Shown here one piece after another: positions 20,127 through 32,239 of a stretch of DNA of 64,000 nt. A program made the translations under genes and the position numbers. This DNA comes from Artemisia argyi (lineage: Eukaryota; Streptophyta; Magnoliopsida; Asterales; Asteraceae), in contig CM060703.1 in the NCBI GenBank assembly GCA_030686995.1, forward strand, positions 115,143,361 to 115,207,360. The letters run 5' to 3'. The notes under the pieces are model-generated. The model saw only the letters and a program-made list of their open reading frames with translations. It made no database searches and was not told where the DNA came from. The first letter of the stretch is position 1; each line of letters opens with the position of its first letter.

Positions 20127-21716
20127 CATTACACTCAAACCTCAAAATCTTTACACACTCAAACCTCATATCCTTCTACCTTACACTCATAACTCAAAAC
20201 CTTTACACACTCAAACCTCATAACCTTTACTCACCTCAACCTCAAATTTCATCTCCAAGTGCACCTAATGCACCATCTATAACACCCTCCTACCAAGAAA
20301 TCCCTTCCATGAACATCGCTCTTTCACTCTCACCAATCACATCACTTGATACTCATTTCCCATCTTCACCAGTAACTCCACCTAGTCATCCTCACAAAAA
20401 AATTCAACCATATAACCATTCCCTACACTCTACAAAGTGTGTCATCACCACTACAACTTAACCCATGAAGGTCAAACCATATTTCATTATACAAAAACCT
20501 CATGTTCACTTAAATGAACCCTTTCACAAACCTCGTCATAATAACCAAACATCCATCATTGTTCCCAAAAATACACCTTCATCTCGCCCACATAAGCCAT
20601 ATGAAGAGCATGTTCAATCTCAAAACAACAATCCCAATCTCATTTCTAACACCTCACATTTTGTTCAACCTATCAATCCGCCATCGAAAACATCCTCCAC
20701 TCATGAAACATCCTATTCTTCCACAACTTCATTCTCATCCATTCATGATTACCCAAACTCATAAATATCTCCACCACCAAGAGTATCACCACCACCTCCA
20801 ACTAACACACATGTTATCCCTATGTTGCATGTCCAATCATCCATCCCAATAACAACCACACTCCACCATCATCACCTTCCTCCGAATACTTGAAGTTCAT
20901 TGAAGAACTCATGGAAGCCCATGAGCTTTGTGCTCTTCTTGCCTTACACCTTGCTCAATGCAACTTGGATCAACTTTCCTCTAGCTCTCCTTCATCACCC
21001 AACAACTTGAATAAAGTTAAAAAAAACATGTCAACAATTGACCTTGTTGCATCTTTCTCCTAAAAACCATTGTATTCAATGAACACTTTACTTGGATTGA
21101 ATATCTTCTCACTAGATCACATCCAATACCCTCACTTGAACAACATCCAAAACCTCACTCAACCTCTTCCGCTACAAACTCTCCAGCACCAAATTCTCCA
21201 ACATCCATGCACCCAAACATATGCCTCCATTAATCCAACAACCTTACCCTAACTAAACTACTTCATTCCAAACACTCCATCATCAACCATTCTAAGCATA
21301 CTATATGCTTATGACTTTCACTTTCAAACAAGAATCAACCAACCTCTTGTTGCAAGCAAGTCCGATGGCTCTCTTTGGCAAATTAGGATCTTTTACTCAT
21401 TACTTTGAATTAATGAATATATTGCTATGTGTCCTTAATATTTGTTTGCCATGCTTGTTGTTTTCCATATTTTGCTATATATGCTTGTGCCTCTAATATT
21501 TTTCTTGCAAGAATTCCATATCTCGATTCCTTGGTGCCCTCGAACGAGGGGGGGCACACATCAAGGGAGAGCTTTCATCCCGTCTAACTTCATTTATGAA
21601 GCTAGTCGGCATAACGTTTTTGATTCTACAAAAAGGGGGAGAAGTGAATATAAACTCACTAAATACTTGTCTAAAAATTTACTTTTGATTTAATGAGTTT
21701 AGCTTTTATAATCATC
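20127..21716 (+). pseudogene. Degenerate low-complexity region between pol and 3' LTR of the SIRE-like element
   Basis: Several overlapping short frames rich in Pro, Ser, Thr and His (for example 20018-20461, 20465-20764) and one Leu-rich stretch around 20880-21060 that reads E-Y-L-K-F-I-E-E-L-M-E-A-H-E. Short direct repeats (ACACTCAAACCTCA) fill 20127-20240. In SIRE-type elements this position holds an additional, sometimes env-like ORF; I cannot identify a conserved domain, and stops break every frame. Confidence 0.4.
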
Positions 21717-21730
21717 AAAAAGGGGGAGAT
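21717..21730 (+). promoter_or_regulatory. Polypurine tract of the SIRE-like element
   Basis: AAAAAGGGGGAGAT directly before the LTR start TGTTGATAT. A second copy of the tract without an LTR lies at about 21631-21645, as often seen in this lineage. Confidence 0.8.
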
Positions 21731-22145
21731 TGTTGATATAAATAATGCCTAAAAATGTTATTAATATTTCTCGATATCTCTACGTTTTGATAATCACAAA
21801 ATGTAAACTCATTAAACTAAAAGATTATGATATAAACAATTATTTAGTAGTAAATATTCATTTTAACAAATCAATCACTTAAGGTATGAATAAACAAAAT
21901 GCCTAATGCATTTTATGATCAAAGGAACATTTTCTAAATCACTAGATTTTTTATTTTTACAAACCTTACATTTTTTATAAAGTGGGACAAACATTTTTAA
22001 ACTTATACAAAATGTTTTTGTATTTATAAAGAAATGTTTTATTCAAAATAAATATTTTGAATTCAAATTTCTACCCAAAAATGGCTATATTCTTCAAACA
22101 AAACCTTCCCCACAAAAAGACAAAATTTTTGGAAAATTTTTTTTG

Positions 22146-22233
22146 GGCGGCCCCCTTATTTATACTAGGCGGCCCCCTTAATTATTAAGGGGACCAGCCA
22201 CGCTCCCGAACAATATTTTTTTCCCTATAAATA
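22146..22233 (+). promoter_or_regulatory. SIRE-like LTR promoter with GC-rich repeats and palindrome
   Basis: Two direct copies of GGCGGCCCCCTTA (22146-22158 and 22168-22180); the second runs into a 19-bp palindrome, CCCCTTAAT-T-ATTAAGGGG (22074+100 onward, i.e. 22174-22192). A TATAAATA box follows at 22226-22233. Confidence 0.55.
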
Positions 22234-22464
22234 CTGGCTCAAATCTGGCATTTTTCCTTACCTTTTGCACCTCAAACTTTCTGATCTAAATCTTCTCTCT
22301 TATTCTTGTACATCCTTTGATCATATAATCATAAGCTTTTGTTTCCAAGTGATCCAAGCTTCTACCATTCAAGTGCAAAAGAAGAATACTTCTCCTCATC
22401 AAGACAAGAAGTATTACAACTTAGTGTGATACTTTCATCTAGGTTGTTTGTGTGTTATCATTTG

Positions 22465-22926
22465 TGTTGATCCCAGTTGAGCAAACGATCTTATATAGAA
22501 GTTGACTTGAGTTAACACTTAAGCTAAAACGCGGAATATTAAAGCTTAACTTAAGAAAAATAATAATTCACTATCAACACTTCAATATATTTATAATACG
22601 AGCACTCGACAATGCTAGGGTTTTACAACCTTGAAGTGTAAATGAAAACTAAACAATACATACTCAATCTAACCCTAGGATCCTCCTTTTATAGGCCAAG
22701 GAGTCCTACTAGGTTTACAATACCTTTCTACGCAAGATAAGAATATTCTAGACGTATAAAATATACACACAATCTATTCTATAATTATCCACTCATGTAC
22801 ATGCATATCTCTTCATTAGTAGATTCACCAGTAGTACTTTCCCATAACAGCAGAATCAATAACCTTAGCAGCGGATTCTTATTACCAGCAGTTTGACTCT
22901 TTAGCAGCAGAATCCAAAACCCAACA
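22465..22926 (-). mobile_element. Solo copia LTR
   Basis: TGTTGATCC...CCCAACA, 462 bp, flanked by the perfect 5-bp duplication ATTTG (22460-22464 and 22927-22931). In sense it has a TATAAAAGG box near 22686-22694 at the same relative place as in the copia LTR at 16312-16834, and both end with related AGCAG-rich sequence, so the two are related families. Confidence 0.85.
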
Positions 22927-23039
22927 ATTTGTGAATCATTCATTCATTTGTGTATAAGGTGTACGTATATATATATATATATTAGTTAGAAGGTGTGTAT
23001 ACTAGTTAGATAGTTTTGAATATAAGTAAGAAGATTAGA

Positions 23040-23290
23040 TTGGTTGGTTAGTTAGTAGAGTTGTGAAGAAGAAGTAGAACTAGAGCTAAGTTGCAAGGAA
23101 GTAGTGGTGTGAAGAACTAGAGCTAAGTTGTGAAGAAGAAGTAGTGGTGTGAAGAACTAGAGCTAAATTGTGAAGAAGTAGTGTTGTGAAGATCTAGATT
23201 AAGTTGCGAAGAAGCCGTGAAGAAGGCGTGAAGAAGTTGTGAGAAGTTGTGAAGACGTAGTGTTGTGATTGAAGTTGTGAGATTGGTTCT
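23040..23290 (+). repeat. GA-rich imperfect minisatellite in the SIRE-like LTR
   Basis: Repeated GTGAAGAAGTAGTG and AACTAGAGCTAAGTTG segments with a period near 40 bp, decaying toward the right. Confidence 0.7.
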
Positions 23291-23695
23291 AGCTACTATT
23301 AGCACTTGACATTTAGCTTAGTGTCGTTAATTGGTGTAAGCAAAAGTTGTGTAAGGTTTTCTCCGCCATAAGGGAGTTTGTTGACATATTGAAGAAAACT
23401 CTCGAGTGTGGTGCTCGGGAGTGGAGTAGGGCAAGGAAGGTGTCCTTGTAGCCAAACCACTATAAATCCTTTATGTCGCGGTTAGATCTTTCGATCTCTT
23501 TTCTTTCATTACTTTACTTGCATTGTCTTTATTTACTTTCATATAATTGTTTATATTGTTCAAGAGTTGAATTCACATAAAGATCGAATATAAGTTTTTT
23601 AAAAGTAAACAAAGGTTTTCACAATAAGTTAAAAAGACATAAAACTATTCAACCCCCCCCCCCCCCCCTTCTAGTTTTCCACACATATTTTTAGG

Positions 23696-24804
23696 ATACC
23701 CGGTTTTAAGTTTCGTGACTTACCGGCTTACCGTTAGCGATTAACGGGACCAAAACTCACTCAGTAAAATAGATAATACCAAGTTTTTGTATCAAGTCAC
23801 CCCCCTCATTATTGCCGATCTAAGGGGTGATTCACCATGCCTTAGTGGCTTGTGATAAGCCTAGATTACTTTGGATGATTACATGTGTCTAAATGACTAG
23901 GCTAAGTTAGCAAAATATCCCAAGTTAGTAACCTCCTCATTCTAGCATATATATACTTCCATTTTATGATAAGAAAAGTCATTTCCTTCCTTTTTTCATC
24001 ACCAAAACCGAACACACCATAATTCATACAATCTTGGTCCTTTGATTTTCAAGCAACAAGTTATACAAAGAAGTTCAAGCCTTTAATGATCTCTACATGA
24101 TTTAAGAGTTTGTTTCATCATTCCATGGTTGAATTAGGAGCTACACAATAATGGTAGGGCTGAGTTAAGAAGATTATTACAAGGGTTTACTAAGGTGTTA
24201 ATCAAGTGGTTAAAAGATTTGGAAGCTAGGGATAAAGTATTAGGAGCTAGAGCTTTGGTTGAAACTTTAGGATTAGTGATCTTGTCCTTTGTTTCTAGTT
24301 AGTTTCTTTCACAAGTTTTGTAAGAAAACCCTATATATCTCTATTTGATTTCTGTAAATACTTGTACCTTATGTATTTAACATGTTTTTTATGCTTATTA
24401 TATGTAATCTTGTCCTTAGTTTCTAGTTAGTTTCCTTTACAAGTGTTGTAAGAAAACCCTATAGCTCTCTATCTGATGTCTGAAAATACTTGTACTTTAT
24501 GTATTTAACATGTTTTTTATGCTTATTATATGTAATTATACTTGATAAATCGGACTAAAACACTAGAAACATCATAAGGACTATGTTTGCAAAACAGAAA
24601 CTGGACATGAGGGTATAAATGGAATTTCTGGGTAAAATCCATGGACTTAGAAGCTTAAGTGAAAACATATGGAGTTAGATCAAAGTCTTGTGGTCATTTC
24701 TCCAAAAGGCTCGTCCCGTAACTCATCCCCCAAAATGGCAAAACGTGTCAAAAACTAAGTAACATATTTTAAACCGCCAAAACTCATAGATATTTCATAT
24801 AACT
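23696..24804 (+). other. LTR-like fragment of uncertain family
   Basis: No gene is visible. A TATATATA box near 23948 followed by a pyrimidine- and CACCAAAACC-rich leader resembles the promoter and leader part of a chromovirus-type LTR, but neither terminus is present. It may be the oldest layer, into which the SIRE-like element and A3 inserted. It ends where the A3 LTR begins (TGATGCG, 24805). Confidence 0.35.
24278..24535. repeat. 129-bp tandem duplication
   Basis: Two units, 24278-24406 and 24407-24535, each starting ATCTTGTCCTT and ending TTATATGTA; about 90% identical by eye. Confidence 0.85.
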
Positions 24805-25288
24805 TGATGCGTGGAATTGCGCCCTGGCAAAAGGTTTTACCTCTCAATGGATCTTGAGAAGCTTGCAATGCCCACCAGGCAGTGTACCTGTTCGTTGTAG
24901 TATAGTATAGTGACAAGTACCGGGGGATTGATCGTTCAACTAAAAGAATAGTGTTCGCTAGGGTTAAAACTCACTAAATATAGATCTACATGTGAGGGAT
25001 GATTCTTTTTGTATTTTTTTATTTTAAGGAAAGCAAATAAAATGTCGTTTTTTTGAAGGAGTGGGCGAAATTAGTTGCTAGTCAACTAACCCAATTAACT
25101 AAAGATGCAATCAAAATAAAAATAAAATAAACTTAAACTAATTTGTGGTGTAAATAAATAATGAGAGAAAATTGTGTTTACTTAGATTTCACTACTCCGT
25201 AGCTATCTTTTACAGGTTGTTTAGCTTGTTACAATTGCATGGATGATGGGTTATATTCCTTAATACCATTCGTAGGGCCGTGTACGAT
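24805..25288 (-). repeat. A3 3' LTR, left piece
   Basis: Starts TGATGCGTGG like A1 and A2 and aligns to 4049-4535. It ends at the target site ACGAT (25284-25288) of Athila element B. Confidence 0.85.
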
Positions 25289-28200
25289 TGATTGGCTCAG
25301 AACAGTCAACTTAAATTAACCAAGTATATGGTCAACAAGTCAAACTACCTAGACCAATGCTTCTGGGGAATATAGAGTATCACCAGGTCGTTATGTCCCG
25401 ACGAGGTGTGGATTGGGCTTTAGCGTGCTTGTGATCGGGTGATTATTCACAGAAAAGGGTTGTGATAAGAATTATTTGAGAATTATGAAATGAAATAGCT
25501 TAGGAAAGCTATGTGATCGATTACTTGAATTTAGATTAAGAAGAATCGATTTAAAACCTAAAAACGTACGTTTTAATTAAAAACGTACACTGACGAACGT
25601 CACAGAAAGTACAACTGATTAACTAAAAAGGCTGTGAGTGTGAAATTATTATTTTTACAATCCTAATGAACAAAGAAAATTTTTAGAAAAAGAAAAATTA
25701 TTTTTACACTATTTAATTATTTATTATTAACTAATTACTAATTATTTATTTAATAACTAATTATATTGATTTAAATTTCTAAAAATTACTAAAAATTACT
25801 AAAAATACTTAGATAATTAAGAAGATTTTTATAAATCTAATTAACCATCACAGGAATCCTAAAAAATTATAAAAAGTTGAATTTATGTATTTTTAAACTA
25901 ATTTACTAATTATTCTTCTAATTATTTATTAATTACCAATTAAACTAATTATATTATGAAAAATAGAAAATGAACAGTAGAAATTCTAGAAAAATTTATA
26001 AAAATGTTTTTATCTTATATAAAAGCTAGATAAATTATAAAAACTAGTTGTTACTTTATAAAATCTAATTATGCTATTTAATTATTTAATATTAATTAAT
26101 AATTAATTAAAATAAAATTAATTCTAAAAACCATTCAATGACAAAAGAAAAATCTGGAAAAATTTCTAAAATTACTTCAATATAAAAGAGAATTAATAAA
26201 AATATAAAAATGCTAGATTGCTTATAAATAAGCTAAAAAGAAAATTAAAAAGATAGTTTCTATTAAATAGAAGCTATCACTAAAAACTTTTACAAAAACA
26301 CTTTCACTGAAACTCAGAAAATAAGCACTTTGAGTGCTTATTAGTCCAACAGCTGACTTTCTTTGACTAAACAAGTAAACAAGCTCAAATGGAATTATGT
26401 GGGGTCCACCATGGTTAATTTTGGTTCACTTAAGTCATTTGAACAAGTTTAAGCTAAATTCACTCAAAGAAGCTATGGGAATAAGCCAAAAAGCCTGAAT
26501 AAGCACAATGGTAATTGAGGACTGAGACAGAAATTGGGACAAACTTTGGAAGGGATTTCAAATGGGGTCCACAGGGTCTAAGGTCAAATGGTTGGTCAAA
26601 ACTTGAAGCTTGCCAGGTGGGGGGTTGGTAGAACCCAAAATTGGACTGTGGGACCCACTGGGGTGGCCACAATCAACCACCAAAGGTGGTGGTGTAGGCT
26701 GAAGGTCTGATGCACAGGGGAGATATCTTCCCCTGCAGTCTTGTTTGAGGGGTAAAAAGGTCCACAAAGAAAATTCACAAAAATGTAAAAATTGCAGGAA
26801 ACTCAAGTTTAGCTGGTAGATTAACCACCCAAGAAGTTTCAAGGCCTAAAATTAAACACAAAAACCCATAAAATTCATGCAAGAAATGGATTTTTCTGAA
26901 AAGATGCACTTTTGACCATTTGAAAATTGATGCAAGCTTACCTTTGGTGAGTTTCAAAGATAATTTTCCTACTCATTATGATGAGTTATGCTAGAATAGA
27001 CCTAAATCAAGTTACTAGAACAATTTTAGAGCTAAATGGTGAGTTTTGATCCTCACAAGTCCCAACAGTGACTGTCAAAGGTGAGTGAGGGGTGATTTTG
27101 ACTTTCCTACAATTGAAACTTGGTTTTGAGGTTGTAATTGACCTAATGTGACTTACTTAAGTATACCAAAACCATAACAATAGCAAAACAACCACAATAT
27201 TACCCAAGACAGTTATGATCCAAACACCCCTTAAAGAAAATGCAATTGGACATTTCAATTCAAGAAACTGATTCAGCTCATATTTTAGGAAAATGAGCAA
27301 TTGTAAAGGTGTAATAAGACCAAAGCACTGTTAATATCACTTCCTAACCAACAAATTTCATGCAAGGAGATCCAAACTCAAAATGACAGTTGAAATTGAA
27401 ACTTGAGCAACAATGTATTATATGAACAATTAACACCTATATAGCTACAAATGGACTAGATAACACTAAATGATCATTAACAACATACTAATAAGCATTT
27501 ATAGATTCATGAACAGTAAATGGTAAAGTCTAAGATATTACTTACAACAACTTTCCAAGCTGAATTCGCTGAACCAAAAGCCACAAATAACAACCTACAC
27601 TCCCCATGGAGTTCTAATTACCCAAGCAATCCAAAATCATCATCCTGCTCTGCTTCCTTCTTTTTTTTTCTTCCATTTTCTTTTTGTATATATATATATT
27701 TTTTTGTTTTTATATATATATTTTTTTATTTTCTTCAATTGATACTGTCTTTTTACTGTCTTTATAAGATTATTTGGTAATGGGTTAGATCAAGAGAGCT
27801 TGTGAGAGCTTATTTCAATACTGAGTTTTTAGATCAAGAGAGCTTGTGAGAGCTTACTTGATAAAAGATTACAATTTAAGTGAAAAATACATCCAAATTG
27901 AAACTAAGTACTAGTCTAGGATGCCCTCAGGCTTACAAGGATCATATATATATAATAATAATCTCCTCTTCTCTCCTTTTGCTCCTTTCTCTGAATTATT
28001 GGCACTTTTGACTTCATTGCATCCTCCTGAACAAATCCCACCCATTGGATTGGGTGGGAATAATCTTGGCCGTTCAAATTAGTGTTTGGTGCCATTTTTC
28101 TCATTTTATCAGGTAGGGGTTGAGTGAGGGCAAGGGTGAGTCAATTAAAGCTTCTTGGAGCTTTGTTGATAGTCAAGGGACAAGGTATAGATGCTGAGGT

Positions 28201-28925
28201 GGAGGAGGGGGGAGCAGGTTAACAAGTTGGAGGGGGGAGGTGATTTGTTTGACTTTGTTGACTGAGGTGGGAAGGGATATCAAACGGGGGAGTAAATATT
28301 ATTGTGGAGGTGGGCTTGGTGTTGTGAATGGGCCTGGAGTTGGAGTGATAAGGTGGATGGGCCATGGTTGTGTTGTTGGATTTGGTTTGGACTTAAGATA
28401 AAACAAGGGTCCGTATGGGTATATGGCTTAGTAAGAAACAAGGACCAATTTTGTAATATTCAGAAAATGAGGGAACCAAGTTGTAATTCTCCCAAAGTAT
28501 CACAAAGGACCAATGTTTCCAAGTTTTCTAATTCCAAAGACCAAATTTCAATTTTCTATTTTTCAAAATTTCCAGGGACCATTTTTGTAAATTTTCAAAC
28601 TCCAGGGACCAAACATGTAGGTTTTCAAAAATTTTCACCCAAAGTCCATTTTTGATAACTTTTGATTTCTGAAGGACTTGGGTTGACTTTTCTTTCAAAA
28701 TAAATGCATAGGGACTATTTATGACAAGTTTTGAAACTTGGGGGACTAAAACTGCCAATATTGCAAACTTTGATCATTTTTCATTTGTTTTTGCTCATTT
28801 TGCATTTAAAACGCATAAAACACAATCCCTGGGATAATTTAAGTATTTTGATAACTTTTTGATTGTTTTTGTATGTTTTGGCAGTTTAAATACGACAAAA
28901 ATGATGAGTGTTTGAGCACTCATCA
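25289..28925 (-). repeat. Athila B 3' LTR
   Basis: TGATTGG...CATCA, 3637 bp. Compared with the other B LTR it lacks about 55 bp near 26282 and has a local rearrangement near 27790-27870. It contains an AT-rich tract (25650-26270) and degenerate GGGACCA...TTGTAA repeats (28400-28790). In sense it starts with a hairpin: TGATGAGTG / CACTCATCA with a 6-base loop (28902-28925). Confidence 0.9.
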
Positions 28926-29813
28926 ATCCCCCACACTAAACTATTGCTAGTCCCTAACAATCTTTTTAGAAAACTTGATGGATTTGAAATCTCTTTACCA
29001 AAAGCCATCACTTCTGGACTAGCCAAGTCTTTCGATTCAAATAAGAACTATGGTCCACTTGATAACCATGTGATTTTTAGCAAACCACCAGCTTTCAACG
29101 GTTTTGATTTGTCTTTGCCAAGAGCCGTTTGCTCCTGGACTAGCCAACTCTTGATGGACCTAGTCAACATCTTGGTGAGCTGATTACCAATTATGGTTTT
29201 TCCACTGCCTTTACCACAAGCCATAATCTTGCGGGCTAGCCAACTCATTCACTTTTTAGGATATGGCGAGTTGATATACCATACAATTTTGGGCAAATTG
29301 CAAGCCGTCAACGGATTTGAGTTATCTTTACCAAGAGACGTTTGCTCCTGGATTAGCCAATCCTTTTGTCGCTTGGACATGGCGGACTGATAACCACAAA
29401 AATTTTGAAATAAAGTGAAAAAATTTTGAAAATTTTGGGCCAAAATGGGGGTACTTGAAAGTATTTTGTGATAAAATTTGCTAGAATTTCCCCCCCCCCC
29501 CCCCCACGCTTAGAATTGAATATTGTCCTCAATATTCAAAGTCCCGGCTATTATGCCGAATCTATGAACGTAAAAAGATAATATTCTAAACTAACTGCGG
29601 AAAAACTATTTTTCACTTTATTTATATTTACATACAAACCCACATTTTTTTTTGGAACTTATATACATATATACATTTTCAAACAGCGGGGGGTTGGCCA
29701 TTCCCCCACACTTAGATGGTAGAAAGTAGAAAGAAATCAGTGATACGGGTGAAAACCTGTATTGTGCTATTGTTTTTGTTCATCGAGTCGCTAGCTTGAC
29801 TCGATCCCCAAAT
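28926..29813 (-). other. Athila B 3' non-coding region: PPT, hairpins and four-unit stem-loop array
   Basis: No ORF is credible here. Next to the LTR, in sense, is the PPT AGTGTGGGGGATT (28926-28939), and beside it a stem ATTGCTAG / CTAACAAT (28943-28961). Four diverged repeats of about 95-117 bp contain stem-loops with 7-8 bp stems starting at 28998, 29118, 29214 and 29331. A second PPT-like tract (C-run 29490-29506) with hairpin GAATATTG / CAATATTC (29518-29537) and a third (29703-29715) follow. No env-like ORF, known from some Athila elements, is present. Confidence 0.6.
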
Positions 29814-32239
29814 TCAATTGTCCTTGGGGAAAGTTTGGAGATCCGGGACAACCATGGATGGTATGTCCTCTCCAAAGTAATGTTTCAAACGATGCCCATT
29901 CACTTTGAAATTTGGACCATCATTTTGAGATAATTCGACGGTGCCATAAGGATAAACCTTAGCGATAGTGAATGGGCCAGTCCATCGGGTCTTAAGCTTT
30001 CCCGAGAAGATCTTGAGTCTAGAGTTGAAAAGAAGGACTCGATCACCAATGTTAAAAACGCGGTTCTTGATTTTGGAGTCATGAATCTTCTTTGTCTTTT
30101 CTTTGTAGATCAAAGAGTTCTCGTAAGCTTGATCACGAAGTTCATTTAATTCATTCAGTTGAACTTTTCGATGATCACCCGTAGTTTTTAGGTCAAAATT
30201 TGCATGCTTGAGAGCCCAATAGGCTTTGTGCTCAAGCTCGATCGGAAGATGGCACGCTTTCCCGTACATAAGTTTGTAAGGCGTACACCCAATGGGTGTT
30301 TTGTAAGTCGTACGGAAAGCCTAAAGTGCATCATCTAATTTATCCGACCACGATGCACGATTTTCACCTACGGTTCTTTTTAAGATTCTCTTAATTCCTC
30401 GATTGGAAACTTCTACTTGTCCACTTGTTTGTGGGTGGTACGCAGTAGAAAGACGGTGAGTTACATCATACTTTTGCATGACTTTATTGAATTTGTCATT
30501 GCAAAAATGCGTACCACGATCACTGATAATAGCATGTGGAGTTCCAAATCGAGCGAAAAGAGCTTTCAAGAATTTCACAACAACTCGGGCATCATTAGTG
30601 GGTAAAGCTTTCGCTTCAACCCATTTTGACAAGTAGTCAACAGCCACGAGTATGTATTTGTTTCCATGAGATGATGGAAATGGCCCCATAAAGTCGATGC
30701 CCCAAACGTTTCACAAACTTGAATTGCATTTTGAGGCATTTCATTCTTTTGTGAAATATTCCCGTGACGTTGACAAGCGTTCCTGGGCATCCTTATAAAT
30801 CGAGGGCCAAAAGAAACTGGAGTCAAACACCTTTTTGGCGGTGTAGTTTGGATTGTGGTGGCCCCCCGTGGGACCAACATGGCAAGCCTTAAGAATTTCA
30901 GCGGCTTCTTGGCCATAAACACACCGCCGGATGACTTGATCCGCAAAGATTTTGAAAAGATAGGGGTCATCCCAGAAGTAATGTTTTACATCTTTGAAGA
31001 ATTTATTTTTCTGTTGGGACGACATCCCTTTCACCACAAAGTTACCCGCAAGGTAGTTTGCAAAGTCGGCAAACCATGGGGTAATAGAGTCTCCACGAAA
31101 GGTAACCGCATTGAGTGTCTCGAGAGGGAATGTTTCATTAATTTGTTTCCTCTCGAAGACATCTTGGTGGGGGTTTTCCAATCGGGAGAGATGATCAGCA
31201 GCTAGGTTCTCAGCTCCTTTTTTATCACGAATAATGATATCAAATTCCTGTAGGAGGAGAACCCAACGGAGTAGTCTCGGCTTTGCATCTTGTTTTGCAA
31301 AGAGGTACTTCAAAGCCGAGTGTTCCGTATACACTATGCTTTTGGTCAGTATCAAGTATGGCCGGAATTTTTCAAAAGCATACACCACAGCTAATAATTC
31401 TTTTTCGGTGGGGGTGTAATGGCTTTGAGCCTCGGTCATAGTTTTGCTCGCATAGTGTATAGGCTGAAAATGTTTTGTCTTTCGTTGCCCCAAGACTGCC
31501 CCTATCGCATAGTCACTAGCATCACACATGAGCTCGAAGGGCAAGTCCCAATCGGGGGAAACAAGAATCGGTGCCTCAGTAAGCTTTTTCTTTAATGTTT
31601 CAAAAGCTTCGATGCACTCGGGGGAGAAGATAAAAGGAGCAACCTTTTCGAGGAGATGGGTCATAGGCCGGGCGATTTTAGAAAAATCTTGAATAAACCT
31701 ACTATAGAAACCGGCATGACCCAAAAAGCTCCTAACACCTTTTACGGTTGTGGGATGAGGCAATTTTGCAATGACATCCACTTTGGCTTTGTCAACCTCA
31801 ATCCCGTTCTTTGAAATTGTATGGCCGAGGACAATGCCCTCTTTAACCATAAAGTGACTCTTCTCCCAATTTAGACATAACTTTGTGTCTTCACAACGTT
31901 TTAGCATACTGTCTAAATGGGAGAGACATGATTGGAACGAATCCCCAATGACCGAAAAATCGTCCATAAAGACCTCCATAGTTTTTCCGATCATGTCGGA
32001 AAATATGGACATCATACATCTTTGAAAAGTGCCCGGAGCATTACATAAGCCAAATGGCATACGTTTATAAGCAAAAGTTCCGTAGGGGCACGTGAAAATG
32101 GTCTTTTCCTGATCTTGCGGATCAATGGGAATCTGAAAATAACCCGAGAAACCATCGAGGAAGCAATAATACTCATTCCCCGCTAATCTCTCGAGCATCT
32201 GATCCATAAAGGGCAGAGGAAAATGGTCTTTACGGGTGG
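29814..32239 (-). pseudogene. Athila B pol, C-terminal part (RT end, RNase H, integrase)
   Basis: Continues the RT of 52076-53360 after the nested insertion: removal of 32240-52070 and one GGTGG copy makes the frame contiguous. Visible in order: the RT palm with L-D-G-F-S-G-Y and F-M-D-D, connection, RNase H with C-D-A-S-D and a T-E-H triplet where the related copy has T-D-H, and integrase with D-R-G-T-H-F and Q-V-E-V-S-N-R. Compared with 41515-44523, about 17 bp are missing in the integrase zinc-binding region (near 30780) and about 7 bp near 30706, which shift the frame out and back; a stop at 30321-30323 replaces a Trp codon. The GPY/F domain at the C-terminus (29820-29990) is intact. Dead copy. 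Confidence 0.88.

Larger units (their letters stand above)
20122..23695 (+). mobile_element. SIRE/Maximus-like copia element, 3' end
   Basis: Degenerate coding remnants, a long PPT (21717-21730) and a LTR starting TGTTGATAT at 21731. The purine tract followed by TGTTG, and a second AAAAAGGGGGAGA tract near 21635, are typical of plant SIRE/Maximus elements. The left part of the element lies beyond the copia and A elements; only an 11-bp sliver (16835-16845) remains between the copia LTR and the solo LTR. The right end is approximate. Confidence 0.65.
21731..23695 (+). repeat. SIRE-like 3' LTR, interrupted by a solo copia LTR
   Basis: Begins TGTTGATAT after the PPT. A TATA box lies at 22226-22233, a GA-rich minisatellite at about 23040-23290, and a C tract at 23656-23668 close to the end. 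Without the 467 bp of solo LTR and duplicated target it is about 1.5 kb. The right boundary (near CCACACA, 23689-23695) is judged from position only. Confidence 0.6.

Noticed and set aside
20018..20461. Proline/serine-rich plant cell-wall-type protein
   Set aside because: Starts inside the solo LTR and crosses its target duplication, so the frame is not a native gene; the rest is decayed sequence of the SIRE-like element.
26460..26957. Cluster of short minus-strand frames with Trp/Pro-rich products
   Set aside because: They are inside the Athila B LTR and recur with frameshifts in the second LTR (57151-57649), so no coding constraint is seen.
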